Source: Siphonodentalium dalli
Lineage: Eukaryota > Mollusca > Scaphopoda > Gadilida > Siphonodentaliidae
Reading direction: 5' to 3'
DNA: 64,000 bases
NCBI GenBank assembly: GCA_032622095.1
Contig: CP136061.1
Span: forward strand, 257,146,077-257,210,076
Shown here: one piece after another, positions 39,501-47,465 of the stretch
Layout: each line of letters opens with the position of its first letter
Numbering within the stretch: position 1 is the stretch's first letter
Position numbers and translations under genes: made by a program
Notes under the pieces: model-generated
Seen by the model: the letters and a program-made list of their open reading frames with translations, nothing else
What the model was told of the DNA's origin: nothing
The model's database searches: none

Positions 39501-42500
39501 CTATGTCAGTTAGTCCCTGACAATGCTAACAAGATCTGATCTTTCTAGGTTGAGATCCGCTCTCTGTCTGGCACCGCTAGCAGTGTTATCAAAAATAACT
39601 ACAACTCTATATATAACGTAGTGTATAAGGGGACTGAACTCTGCCTTGTATTTTGCCTCAATCTCACACACCAAACATTTTGAGGAAAAAACACCATTCT
39701 TGGTCTTCAGTTGCAATTACCAGCCAACATGGCCTGCGGTGAAACAGTAATTAAATTTTTAACATCGATGTTGTACAAAAGAATTTCGACATGAATTTCC
39801 GAAAAATGCAGGCATTGCTGATTAGATATTGATCAAGTGGGTTTCGCTGTGTGGGTGTCGTTAAGGTCTGGTGTCTCGTATCGCTCTATAGTTGTCGCTC
39901 AGAAGTTGCTTCAATCGTTTTGTCGTATGGTGCGATTTCCATCTAAATGAAACCTCCGCTCACGAATGGCGCGCGAAAGTTGGAACCCAACTGGTGCCTC
40001 AAACTTTCCAACTGTTGGAAATTTCCAAACTGACACCCCCTTAAGTTTGGAATGTCCAACTGATGCCAATTTAAGACCCAAATGTTTACCATAAGTTCAT
40101 AAATATGCTACTGTTTGGAAAATCAAACAATGAGAACAATCAAACTATATGTGGTGTAAAATTTCCGAATAATATTGTGACAGGCATGAAATGGCCAACT
40201 GTTGAACAGTTTGACCAATTTGTTTTTTTTTATGGGTGGTCGCCACGTCCCTGACAGGGCTTTATATTGCCAAAACCTGGTGAAACTTGTTAGAAATAAG
40301 AGTGGGTTGGTGCTGCGCGTAAACATGGGACAAACTTTGATGACCGTCGCATATCATTATCAGAGAATGTGTTTAATGAATGGAATAAGGGGCTTATCGT
40401 GTAATAAAGATAGTTCTGAGTTATGATACTTTTACTGGCTTTCTGATGGATTCGTTTATGTATTTTCGTGATGCGCGTGCATTAACCCTTTACCCAACAG
40501 AACGGCCCTGTGCCAATGCATTCTCTTATATATGCGAGTCGACCATAGGTCGCCTCGCATATATAAGAGAATGCATTGGCTTAACACATTAAAAATGATA
40601 AAATTGTCAAAGAATGTAGAAAAATATTATAAAAAGTGTTAAAAAAAGATTTTTTTTAGGCCAATGCATTCTCTTATATATGCAAGGCGACCTATGGTCG
40701 ACTCGCATATATAAGAGAATGCATTGGCACAGGGCATAACTGTAACCATCACAATGTGGTCAATGAACCGGTTCCAATGATATCCATATTTTTATGGTGT
40801 TATTGAGACAGACGGAAGATATTTTAGGCTGTTGAAGCTTTATTTGTGCGTTTTTGGCCGTTTTGTTGGGTAAAGGGTTAAATCATGTGAAGGTACGGAA
40901 TATTAAAGGGTTAAGAATGATTGTGATAGCACGTATTGTTGAATTTTACTTTTGTCTAATAAGCAGAAAAGTAACTGTTTTGACAATAAGTTTGTCTCTT
41001 TCTATACTAAATACTCATTGATGGATAGTTATCACTCAGGAAATGTTCAAATACTAAGTTTAACCCTCTCTATACTAAAGCATCATTGATAAGTAGTTAT
41101 CACTTAGGAAATGCTCAGGTAATAAGTTTAGCACTTTATATACTAAATACCCATTGATGAGTAGTTATCACTTAGGAAATGTTCAGATAATAAGTGTAAC
41201 CATTTATGTACTAAATACTCATTGATGGAAGTTATCACTTGGGAAATGTTCAGATAATATGCTTTACCCTTTCTATACTAAAGCATCATCGATGAGTAGT
41301 TATCCCATAGAAAATGTTCACATAATAAGTTTAGCCCTTTTGTTACTAAATTATCATTGATGAGTAGTTATCCATTGGGAAATTTTCAGAGAATAAGTTA
41401 ACCCTTTCTATACTAAATACTCATTCATGGGTAGTTATCCCTTAGGAAATGTTCAGAATATAAGTTTAACCCTTTCTACACTAAATACCCATTGGCGAGT
41501 AGTTATCCATTAGTATAGTAAGGGTTAACTTATTATCTGAACATTTCCTATGGGATAACTACTCATCAATGATACGTTAGTATAGTAAGGGTTAAACTTA
41601 TTATCTGAACATTTCCTATGGGATAACTACTCATCAATGATACGTTAGTATAGTAAGGGTTAAACTTATTATCTGAACATGTCCTATGGAATAACTACTC
41701 ATCAATGATGCTTCAGTATAGGAAGGTTTAACATGGATTATACATGCACTGGCATATTCCCATGAAATTACTTTCAAAAATTTCAACTGAATCTAATATC
41801 TCTTACGACACTCAAGTGACTGTTTAGACTGAGGAGAGTTTTAAGATGTCATGTCAGATCCACCATCGGTACCGTTTATATACCAGCGAATAAATTGGAT
41901 CATGTTTCATGGGCCCATTAATGTGGGTTTTTGATGGCCATATATCGACTTTCAAAAGAGTTTTACACAGATTGAATTTGTGTCAGCCCTGGCAAAAATA
42001 CAATGATGGTCTTGATAAATAGGGTCTTTGCTACCGTCAGACAATAGCGGTGTATAAAGACATTTACAAAAAAGAGTCCAGTAAATTAGATCTGGACCTA
42101 GTCTAGGACAACGTCCATGCACAATTTTCTGGAAAAGTTTTGTAGATTTCGCTGTAAACTGGGGAGATTTTATGTATTACTTGACCCAAAAACCTCTATA
42201 AAACATACTTAAATCATATAAGTGGGCCGTGAAAATAACCGCGACTCTACACGTTTAAGGCCTACGATGACGCGTACTGGAATAGTCCAAGATAAATAAG
42301 ACTCTTTGACGTTTTTAATGGCGTAAATTAAAAAAAATAACTTTTCAAGCAATATCAACATGAGTAATATACATCGTTTGGTCTTCGTTCCTCGTCCATT
42401 GCGTACGGAATGCAAACATATGACACACCGGAAGTCACAGGTCACGTTTGTTCAACAATAATACATCTGGGTACACCTGGTACTATTCCTGTTATACAAT

Positions 42501-45500
42501 GACCGTTGTATATCATTATCAGAGAATGGGTTTAATGAATGGGATAAGGGTCGGGTCAAATAATAAACAAAGGTCTCAGTTATGACACTTTTACTCGCTT
42601 TCAATTTAAATCTGATGGATTCATTTTCGCGATGTCTCTGTGGGTTTAATGATAAATCTGATTGATTCATTTGTGTTTTTTTAGCGATGTCTCTGCAATA
42701 AGAATGATTGTGATCGCAAGTATTTTTCATTTTTCTTTTGTCTAATAAGCAGAAAATTAACTGTTTTGACAATACGTTTAACCGTTTCTATACTACATGT
42801 ATATACTCATTGATGGATAGTTATCACTCAGGAAATGTTCAGATAATACGCTTAACCCTCTCTATACTAAATACTCATTGCTGAGTAGTTATCACTTAGG
42901 AAATGTTCAGATACTAAGTCTAACCATGCCTATACTAAAGCATCATCAATGGGTAGTTATCGCTCAGGAAATGTTCAGATAATAAGTTAACCCGTTTTAT
43001 ACAAAATATTCATTGGCGAGTAGTTCCCTTATGAACTGTTCTCAAAATAAGTCAGCCCTTTCCATACTAAATACTCATTGACGAGTAGTTCCCTTATGAA
43101 CTGTTCTGATAATAAGTCAGCCCTTTCCATACTAAATACTCATTGACGAGTAGTTCCCGTATGAATTGTTCTGATAATAAGTCAGCCCTTTCCATACTAA
43201 ATACTCATTGACGAGTAGTTCCCGTATGAACTGTTCTGATAATAAGTCAGCCCTTTTCATACTAAATACTCATTGACGAGTAGTTCCCTTATGAACTGTT
43301 CTGATAATAAGTCAGCCCTTTCCATACTAAATACTCATTGACGAGTAGTTCCCGTATGAATTGTTCTGATAATAAGTCAACCCTTTCCATACTAAATACT
43401 CATTAGCGAGTAGTTCCCTTATGAACTGTTCTGATAATAAGTCAGCCCTTTCCATACTAAATACTCATTAGCGAGTAGTTTCCGTATGAATTGTTCAGAT
43501 AATAAGTCAGCCCTTTCCATACTAAATACTCATTGGCGAGTAGTTTCCGTATGAATTGTTCAGATAATAAGTCAGCCCTTTCCATACTAAATACTCATTA
43601 GCGAGTAGTTTCCGTATGAATTGTTCAGATAATAAGTCAGCCCTTTCCATACTAAATACTCATTGACGAGTAGTTCCCCTATGAATTATTCAGATAATAA
43701 GTCAACCCTTTCCATACTAAATACTCATTGACGAGTAGTTCCCGTATGAATTGTTCTGATAATAAGTCAGCCCTTTCCATACTAAATACTCATTGACGAG
43801 TAGTTCCCGTATGAACTGTTCTGATAATAAGTCAGCCCTTTCCATACTAAATACTCATTGACGAGTAGTTCCCTTATGAACTGTTCTGATAATAAGTCAG
43901 CCCTTTCCATACTAAATACTCATTGACGAGTAGTTCCCGTATGAATTGTTCTGATAATAAGTCAACCCTTTCCATACTAAATACTCATTAGCGAGTAGTT
44001 CCCTTATGAACTGTTCTGATAATAAGTCAGCCCTTTCCATACTAAATACTCATTAGCGAGTAGTTTCCGTATGAATTGTTCAGATAATAAGTCAGCCCTT
44101 TCCATACTAAATACTCATTGGCGAGTAGTTTCCGTATGAATTGTTCAGATAATAAGTCAGCCCTTTCCATACTAAATACTCATTAGCGAGTAGTTTCCGT
44201 ATGAATTGTTCAGATAATAAGTCAGCCCTTTCCATACTAAATACTCATTGAAGAGTAGTTCCCCTATGAATTATTCAGATAATAAGTCAACCCTTTCCAT
44301 ACTAAATACTCATTAGCTAGTAGTTCCCGTATGAATTGTTCTGATAATAAGTCAGCCCTTTCCATACTAAATACTCATTAGCGAGTAGTTTCCGTATGAA
44401 TTGTTCAGATAATAAGTCAGCCCTTTCCATACTAAATACTCATTGGCGAGTAGTTTCCGTATGAATTGTTCAGATAATAAGTCAGCCCTTTCCATACCAA
44501 ATACTCATTAGCGAGTAGTTTCCGTATGAATTGTTCAGATAATAAGTCAGCCCTTTCCATACTAAATACTCATTGACGAGTAGTTCCCGTATGAATTGTT
44601 CAGATAATAAGTCAACCCTTTCCATACTAAATACGCATTAGCGAGTAGTTCCCGTATGAATTGTTCTGATAATAAGTCAACCCTTTCCATACTAAATACT
44701 CATTGACGAGTAGTTCCCGTATGAACAGTTCTGATAATAAGTCAACCCTTTCCATACTAAATACTCATTGACGAGTAGTTCCCTTATGAACTGTTCTGAT
44801 AATAAGTCAACCCTTTCCATACTAAATACTCATTGGCGAGTAGTTCCCTTATGAACTGTTCAGATAATAAGTCAACCCTTTCCATACTAAATACTAATTG
44901 GCGAGTAGTTCCCGTATGAATTGTTCAGATAATAAGTCAACTCTTTTCATACTAAATACTCATTGGCGAGTAGTTCCCCTATGAACTGTTCTGATAATAA
45001 GTTAACCCTTTCCATACTAAATACTCATTGACGAGTAGTTCCCCTATGAACTGTTCTGATAATGAGTTCCGTAGATCGTGTATTGAAGTTATTATTTAAA
45101 CATTTGTCACGAATGAATATGAATAATTTTAGTTTTGTTTTATCTGTTTTGCTTTCTGTGTGTCTGCTTTTATTATCTGAACACCACTCCAAATGAATAA
45201 TATACTGTTCTGATGTTTACTTTTATAACAGAATGGGAGCTTCCATTCAGTATAAAATGGGTTCATGTCTGTGGTAAACTGACGAAAACTTGTAACCAGC
45301 CTCAGATAAGCCTGGCCCTCTCTATCTATCCATATACATGTAGTCACGTGCATCCGTGTGCGTTATGATGTATGCTATAGATCAACATTATACTTGTAGT
45401 ATGTGGTGGGAAACTTGGGATACAGTAATACTGTATGAAATGTCTGTGTACAGTTCCGGGGAGCCCATGTATGTTACACCACCAATATCAGGTGTCTGAC

Positions 45501-47435
45501 CGCCGAGGGGATGGAAATACTCACATGTAGACACAGTGAGCGGCGAGTAGAACCCAGACGTCACCGAGAAGGACTCCACCACAGATGTGGTCCGTGCGAA
45601 AACTTGTAACCAGTCTGAGAGAAGCCTGCCAAGGCCACGTTTTTATCTGCCCCTCGTGCCCACCAACGATTCTATGATTCACAGATATACCGCATCTACC
45701 TGAAAAGTTATTTTCAATTTTCAATATGGATTGAAATGTCGAGTTTCTGATTATCATGCGCGAAATAAAATAAATGTTATGAAATGTCTGTAAAACAAAT
45801 ATTATCAACAAGTACATCTGAAAATAGATCATCAATAACACATATATATTGGGTTTAGTTCATGGACACATTAGAGAATCTATGGATATGGAGAGCGATG
45901 GTTACGTAAACAAGGAACTCACTAAGTCTTGGTGGTATATACTTGACGATCGACCGACAATGAGAGCGATGGTTACGTAAACAAGAAAATCACTTGGTGG
46001 TATATACTTCACGGTCGACTAACCAGGAGGGCGATGGTTACGTAAACAAGGAACTCACTAAGTCTTGGTGGTATATACTTCACGGTCGACTAACCAGGAG
46101 AGCGATGGTTACGTAAACAAGAAACTCACTTGGTGGTATATACTTCACGGTCGACTAACCAGGAGGGCGATGGTTACGTAAACAAGGAACTCACTAAGTC
46201 TTGGTGGTATATACTTCACGGTCGACTAACCAGGAGAGCGATGGTTACGTAAACAAGAAACTCACTTGGTGGTATATACTTCACGGTCGACTAACCAGGA
46301 GGGCGATGGTTACGTAAACAAGGAACTCACTAAGTCTTGGTGGTATATACTTCACGGTCGACTAACCAGGAGAGCGATGGTTACGTAAACAAGAAACTCA
46401 CTTGGTGGTATATACTTCACGGTCGACTAACCAGGAGAGCGATGGTTACGTAAACAAGGAACTCACTAAGTCTTGGTGGTATATACTTCGCGGTCGACTA
46501 ACCATGAGAGCGATGGTTACGTAAACAAGAAACTCACTTGGTGGTATATACTTCGCGGTCGACTGGTATGAGAGCGATGGTTACGTAAACAAGGAACTCA
46601 CTGTGTGGTATATACTTCGCGGTCGACTGGTATGAGAGCGATGGTTACGTAAACAAGGAACTCACTTGGTGGTATATACTTCACGGTCGACTGGTCATGA
46701 GAGCGATGGTTACGTAAACAAGGAACTCACTTGGTGGTATATACTTCACGGTCGACTAACCAGGAGAGCGATGGTTACGTAAACAAGGAACTCACTAAGT
46801 CTTGGTGGTATATACTTCACGGTCGACTGAACCATGAGAGCGATGGTTACTTAAACAAGGAACTCACTTTGTGGTATATACTTCACGGTCGACTGGTCAT
46901 GAGAGCGATGGTTACGTAAAACAATGAATTCACTTGGTGGTATATACTTCACGGTCGACTAACCAGGAGAGCGATGGTCACGTAAACAAGAAACTCACTT
47001 GGTGGTATATACTTCACGGTCGACTGGTCATGAGAGCGATGGTTACTTAACAAGGAACTCACTTGGTGGTATATACTTCACGGTCGTCGTGGTCGTCGGT
47101 TTTCTGGTCGGCCGAACCCAGGATGGTCTATATGGATGGTACTGCTCGGGTCCTGGCCCTTCCTCTAAACAATCATTGTATGAACTGGCCTCAGGAATGC
47201 ATGTCTTCAACTGCATTGAAAATGCTAGTCCAGGATTGCATTTAAATATGAATGATCTTCCCATAAAGCAACGAAAATAAATACTGCAAGAACCATCTTT
47301 TCTCATCCACGTACTGTCACATGAATCACATGGCGTTTGAAGTACACACGCCGCCAGAGGAGTTGTAAACATTGTGAAAAATACTGAAACAAATACGAGG
47401 TCCAAATGCTGGACGGAAAACAGACGGCACGCCAT
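21371..47435 (-). CDS. Secreted CBM14 (chitin-binding) - S1 serine protease, gene B, five exons
   Basis: Exons (minus): 47435-47063, 45699-45394, 24325-24160, 22915-22782, 21538-21371; ~381 codons if a 1-nt frameshift in exon 2 is ignored. Domains: signal peptide 1-29, peritrophin-A/CBM14 cysteine domain ~36-89, Pro/Thr linker ~94-124, activation site HR-IVGG at 134/135, catalytic domain 135-381. Triad: His179 (LLAAHC), Asp239 (NDVALL), Ser329 (GDSGGP). Five standard disulphide pairs are complete across exons: 127-259, 164-180, 272-335, 302-316, 325-354. All splice junctions agree in phase (1, 0, 1, 0). Residue 189 is Gly and 226 Asn, so the S1 pocket is not trypsin-like. Known chitin-binding-domain proteases act extracellularly in immunity or matrix remodelling; a similar role here is inference. 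Intron 2 is 21 kb of satellites and transposons. The frameshift may make it a pseudogene. Confidence 0.75.
21575..22680. other. Gene B intron 4 interior; nothing recognised
   Basis: Unique AT-rich sequence between exons 5 and 4 (intron spans 22781-21539, 1243 nt). The short frames at 21716-22145 show no domain. Confidence 0.5.
22782..22915 (-). CDS. Gene B exon 4 (Cys168-Cys191 segment)
   Basis: Acceptor ATTGTTGTAG, donor GTAAGT at 22781. Protein runs from [14 protein letters not shown] through NTDCSQSWG and HICLG to GACL. It is the direct counterpart of 2432-2568 with the same intron positions and phases. Confidence 0.9.
23416..23744. mobile_element. Foldback element in gene B intron 3
   Basis: Left end TGGTGTCCTGTTTC and right end GAAACAAGACACCA are inverted. 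Inner arms of ~85 bp (about 23505-23600 and 23615-23705) match as inverted copies, including CTTTCGGCGGTTCCTTCGCA and GAAGTATCCGAAGCAAGC. The arms themselves contain shorter GAAGCAAGCGAAGGAACCGCC palindromes. The centre is a GTT/AAC trinucleotide run. Many overlapping open frames on both strands here are a by-product of this symmetry. Confidence 0.8.
24160..24325 (-). CDS. Gene B exon 3: catalytic Asp102
   Basis: Protein motifs [10 protein letters not shown] (triad Asp), IAPICLPG (Cys122) and [10 protein letters not shown] (Cys136). The donor is AAAG|GTAGGG; its phase-1 end joins exon 4 to give GETKGT. The proposed acceptor, TTCCATAG before 24325, is weak in pyrimidines, so the left edge is less certain than the right. 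Confidence 0.87.
24326..25110. other. Gene B intron 2, 3' end; small ~55-bp duplication at 24455-24550
   Basis: Blocks GCATTAAA.GT.GTAGTGC.ACCCCGAGTC occur twice. Otherwise unique sequence. Confidence 0.55.
25115..25430 (+). repeat. ~35-bp tandem array, about nine copies
   Basis: Degenerate unit TTAACCATCATGGGACCATA + TTTTAATTAACC, in gene B intron 2. Confidence 0.8.
25431..26311. other. Gene B intron 2; nothing recognised
   Basis: Unique AT-rich DNA with no exon-like motif on the minus strand. Confidence 0.45.
26316..26669 (-). mobile_element. TTAA-target MITE family 2, copy 2 (reverse orientation)
   Basis: Perfect TTAA on both sides (26312-26315, 26670-26673). Ends CCCTTTACCCAACAAACCG and CGTTCTGTTGGGTAAAGGG. 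Both palindromes present, the first shortened. The unique section comes first on the + strand, so the element is inverted relative to the copies at 14572, 40486 and 50928. Confidence 0.9.
26674..27383. other. Gene B intron 2; nothing recognised
   Basis: Unique sequence; short frames only. Confidence 0.45.
27392..27992 (+). mobile_element. hAT-like non-autonomous element, complete copy
   Basis: Starts CAGGGTTCGCGCTG and ends CAGCGCGGACCCTG (inverted ends), flanked by an exact 8-bp duplication GTGACACA (27384-27391 and 27993-28000). CAGGG ends with 8-bp TSDs are typical of hAT transposons. Subterminal sequence is rich in TTTGGCAAA motifs at both ends, possible transposase-binding sites. No transposase frame. 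Confidence 0.88.
28286..28707 (+). mobile_element. PIF/Harbinger-like MITE
   Basis: Inverted ends GGGTACGTTCATA / TATGAACGTACCC with ~100 bp of further subterminal complementarity (TTTGTCGTAGA, ATATGGTGCCA.AATATGAAC), flanked by TTA at 28283-28285 and 28708-28710. Three-base TWA duplications fit PIF/Harbinger. Confidence 0.8.
28738..29578 (+). repeat. 58-bp tandem array, 14 near-identical copies
   Basis: Unit GCTGGCTCGATTTGGGACGG + TCAGACCTGTAGATGTATTA + TTAACATACCGTGTAAAT. Apart from one C/T site in two copies and a diverged first unit I see no differences, so the array is young or homogenised. Confidence 0.95.
29579..29925 (+). other. Short open frame without recognised product, after the 58-bp array
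   Basis: A + strand frame opens in the last repeat (29515) and runs to 29817. The non-repeat part has no domain I recognise and is bounded by repeats inside gene B intron 2. Unlikely to be a gene. Confidence 0.3.
30110..34680 (+). repeat. 68-bp satellite, ~67 copies
   Basis: Consensus TTAAACTTATTATCTGAACA + TTTCCTATGGGATAACTACT + CATCAATGATGCTTTAGTAT + AGAAAGGG. Two common variants (GATGCTTTAG and GGTGCGTTAG; CTATGGGATAAC and CTAATAGATAAC) alternate in blocks. Lies in gene B intron 2. Confidence 0.95.
34681..35183 (+). mobile_element. hAT-like element, second copy, 3' truncated, inside the 68-bp satellite
   Basis: CAGGGGGTTCGCGCTGCCAC start and TTTGGCAAA-rich subterminal sequence match 27392-27992. 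It stops at GGCAAAAGT without the terminal CAGCGCGGACCCTG, and satellite sequence resumes at once. Confidence 0.82.
35184..35897 (+). repeat. 68-bp satellite, continuation (~10 diverged copies)
   Basis: Same monomer and orientation as 30110-34680 but with more substitutions and indels, as expected at an array edge. Confidence 0.9.
35898..36172. other. Gene B intron 2; nothing recognised
   Basis: Unique sequence between the satellite edge and the next MITE. Confidence 0.45.
36177..36605 (+). mobile_element. TTAA MITE family 3, older copy
   Basis: Homologous to 36673-37083 (shared TTTCTTTGGCTTCGGG, GAGTCGAGGAA.CCACCCATC and GGATAAC.CTA.AAT.AAGTGG) but with eroded ends: TTAA at 36173-36176 on the left, TTCA on the right. 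Confidence 0.65.
36673..37083 (+). mobile_element. TTAA MITE family 3, intact copy
   Basis: Inverted ends AGGTACTCAATCCGATCAGA and TCTGATCGGATTGAATACCT, flanked by TTAA (36669-36672 and 37084-37087). 411 bp, no coding capacity. Related empty sites at ~39091-39105 and ~39585-39596 support the insertion call. Confidence 0.85.
37087..39026 (+). repeat. 34-bp satellite, ~57 copies
   Basis: Unit TTATAAAATGTTATACGCTA + CCGTGGGAAACCTG. Two main variants, ..CCGTGGGAAACCTG and ..CCACGGGAAATATG/ATCTG, with intermediates. The array starts exactly at the right TTAA of the family 3 MITE. Confidence 0.96.
39027..39108. repeat. Flanking motif 'gctaacaagatc..gtctgccggtaccgc', one of three copies
   Basis: Blocks CTAACAAGATCTGATCTCTC and ATCATCTCTCCGTCTG also occur at ~36628-36672 (left of the MITE) and ~39527-39596. 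The three copies suggest an old duplication that bracketed the 34-bp array. Confidence 0.65.
39110..39480 (-). mobile_element. Family 2 half-element: expanded AT spacer plus one palindrome
   Basis: 39120-39400 is a run of TTCTTACATTCTTTAACAATTTT-type units (reverse complement of the spacer in other copies), followed by the complete palindrome and GGCACAGGG at 39472-39480. The other palindrome and the CCCTTTACCC ends are absent. Confidence 0.75.
39597..40338. other. Gene B intron 2; nothing recognised
   Basis: Contains loosely repeated TTTCCAACTGTTGGAAATT motifs at 39985-40060 and no exon-like sequence on the minus strand. Confidence 0.45.
40339..40481 (+). repeat. Segmental duplication, copy 1 (partner 42499-42660)
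   Basis: Shares ATATCATTATCAGAGAATG, TTTAATGAATGG.ATAAGG and CTTTTACT.GCTTTC with 42499-42660. The shared DNA continues after the MITE at 40911 (GAATGATTGTGAT, CTTTTGTCTAATAAGCAGAAAA). Confidence 0.75.
40486..40877 (+). mobile_element. TTAA-target MITE family 2, copy 3 (complete)
   Basis: 392 bp between perfect TTAA duplications (40482-40485, 40878-40881), ends CCCTTTACCCAACAGAACGG and GGCCGTTTTGTTGGGTAAAG. Both hairpins are present (40513-40582 and ~40660-40730). The duplicated locus at 42.6-42.7 kb lacks it. Confidence 0.92.
40965..41510 (-). repeat. 68-bp-type satellite, minus orientation, ~8 copies
   Basis: Reverse complement of the 30-36 kb monomer: TTTAACCCTTTCTATACTAA + ATACTCATTGATGAGTAGTT + ATC..TTAGGAAATGTTCAG. 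Confidence 0.9.
41510..41740 (+). repeat. 68-bp satellite, plus orientation, ~3.5 copies
   Basis: Orientation flips within one monomer near 41510 (GTAGTTATCCATTAGTATAG); the following three copies are almost identical and carry the variant GATACGTTAGTATAGTAAGG. Confidence 0.9.
41745..42498. other. Gene B intron 2; nothing recognised
   Basis: Unique sequence between satellite blocks. Short minus frame at 42209-42445 has no domain. Confidence 0.45.
42499..42775 (+). repeat. Segmental duplication, copy 2 (empty of the MITE)
   Basis: Partner of 40339-40481 plus 40905-40990. It reads from one shared block to the next without the 392-bp element, with a local repeat of its own (ATCTGATGGATTCATTT / ATCTGATTGATTCATTT). 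Confidence 0.75.
42776..45068 (-). repeat. 65-bp satellite with 9-monomer higher-order repeat
   Basis: First four or five units are the 68-bp type; from ~43010 the unit is GATAATAAGTCAGCCCTTTC + CATACTAAATACTCATTGAC + GAGTAGTTCCCGTATGAATT + GTTCT. Monomer variants recur in the same order 585 bp apart (e.g. ATGAATTATTCAGATAATAA at 43681 and 44266), i.e. nine monomers. Confidence 0.92.
45280..45319 (-). pseudogene. Duplicated fragment of gene B exon 2
   Basis: About 40 nt (protein [12 protein letters not shown]) match the exon 2 segment [11 protein letters not shown] at ~45588-45630 with a few substitutions. It has no splice sites in register and is followed by unrelated sequence, so it is an exon-derived scrap in intron 2, 75 bp past the exon's donor. 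Confidence 0.7.
45394..45699 (-). CDS. Gene B exon 2: activation site, catalytic His; frameshifted
   Basis: The acceptor is CTTTTCAG; the exon starts mid-codon (phase 1) and reads [30 protein letters not shown] and LLAAHCVYM, then TGA at 45523-45521. In the +1 frame the protease sequence continues at once with [19 protein letters not shown] and [12 protein letters not shown], then GTATAA donor at 45393 in phase 0, as exon 3 requires. The simplest reading is one extra base near 45521-45526. A GTGAGT donor overlaps the spot, but using it would leave a phase-2 end that nothing downstream matches. Confidence 0.82.
45885..47060 (-). repeat. 65/71-bp minisatellite in gene B intron 1, derived from the exon 1 boundary
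   Basis: About 18 units, 65 or 71 nt, partly alternating. On the minus strand a typical unit reads CGACCGTGAAGTATATACCA + CCAAGTGAGTTCCTTGTTTA + CGTAACCATCGCTCTC. The first ~24 nt equal the end of exon 1 and the next bases are its GTGAGT donor. The 71-nt units have six extra bases (ACTTAG) just before the donor. Confidence 0.92.
47063..47435 (-). CDS. Gene B exon 1: signal peptide and CBM14 chitin-binding domain
   Basis: The start chosen is the ATG at 47435 because a hydrophobic signal peptide ([13 protein letters not shown], residues 11-23) follows directly; an in-frame ATG at 47465 would add ten residues. Six cysteines (36 or 39, 50, 56, 66, 79, 89) with aromatic YFRC spacing fit the peritrophin-A pattern. 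A Pro/Thr linker (RKPTTTTT) leads to the donor A|GTGAGT at 47062. The phase-1 end joins exon 2 as PPSRCG. Confidence 0.83.
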
Positions 47436-47465
47436 TTTTATGAGCTGATTTTCACCGAAAAGCAA

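Noticed and set aside
45494-45523. A 29-nt intron between GTGAGT and GGTCAG in gene B exon 2
   Set aside because: The phases of the two sides do not match and the length is below normal animal introns; a 1-nt frameshift explains the data better.
47060-47280. Plus-strand frames at 46999-47280
   Set aside because: Antisense to gene B exon 1, which has signal peptide, cysteine spacing and donor evidence on the minus strand.
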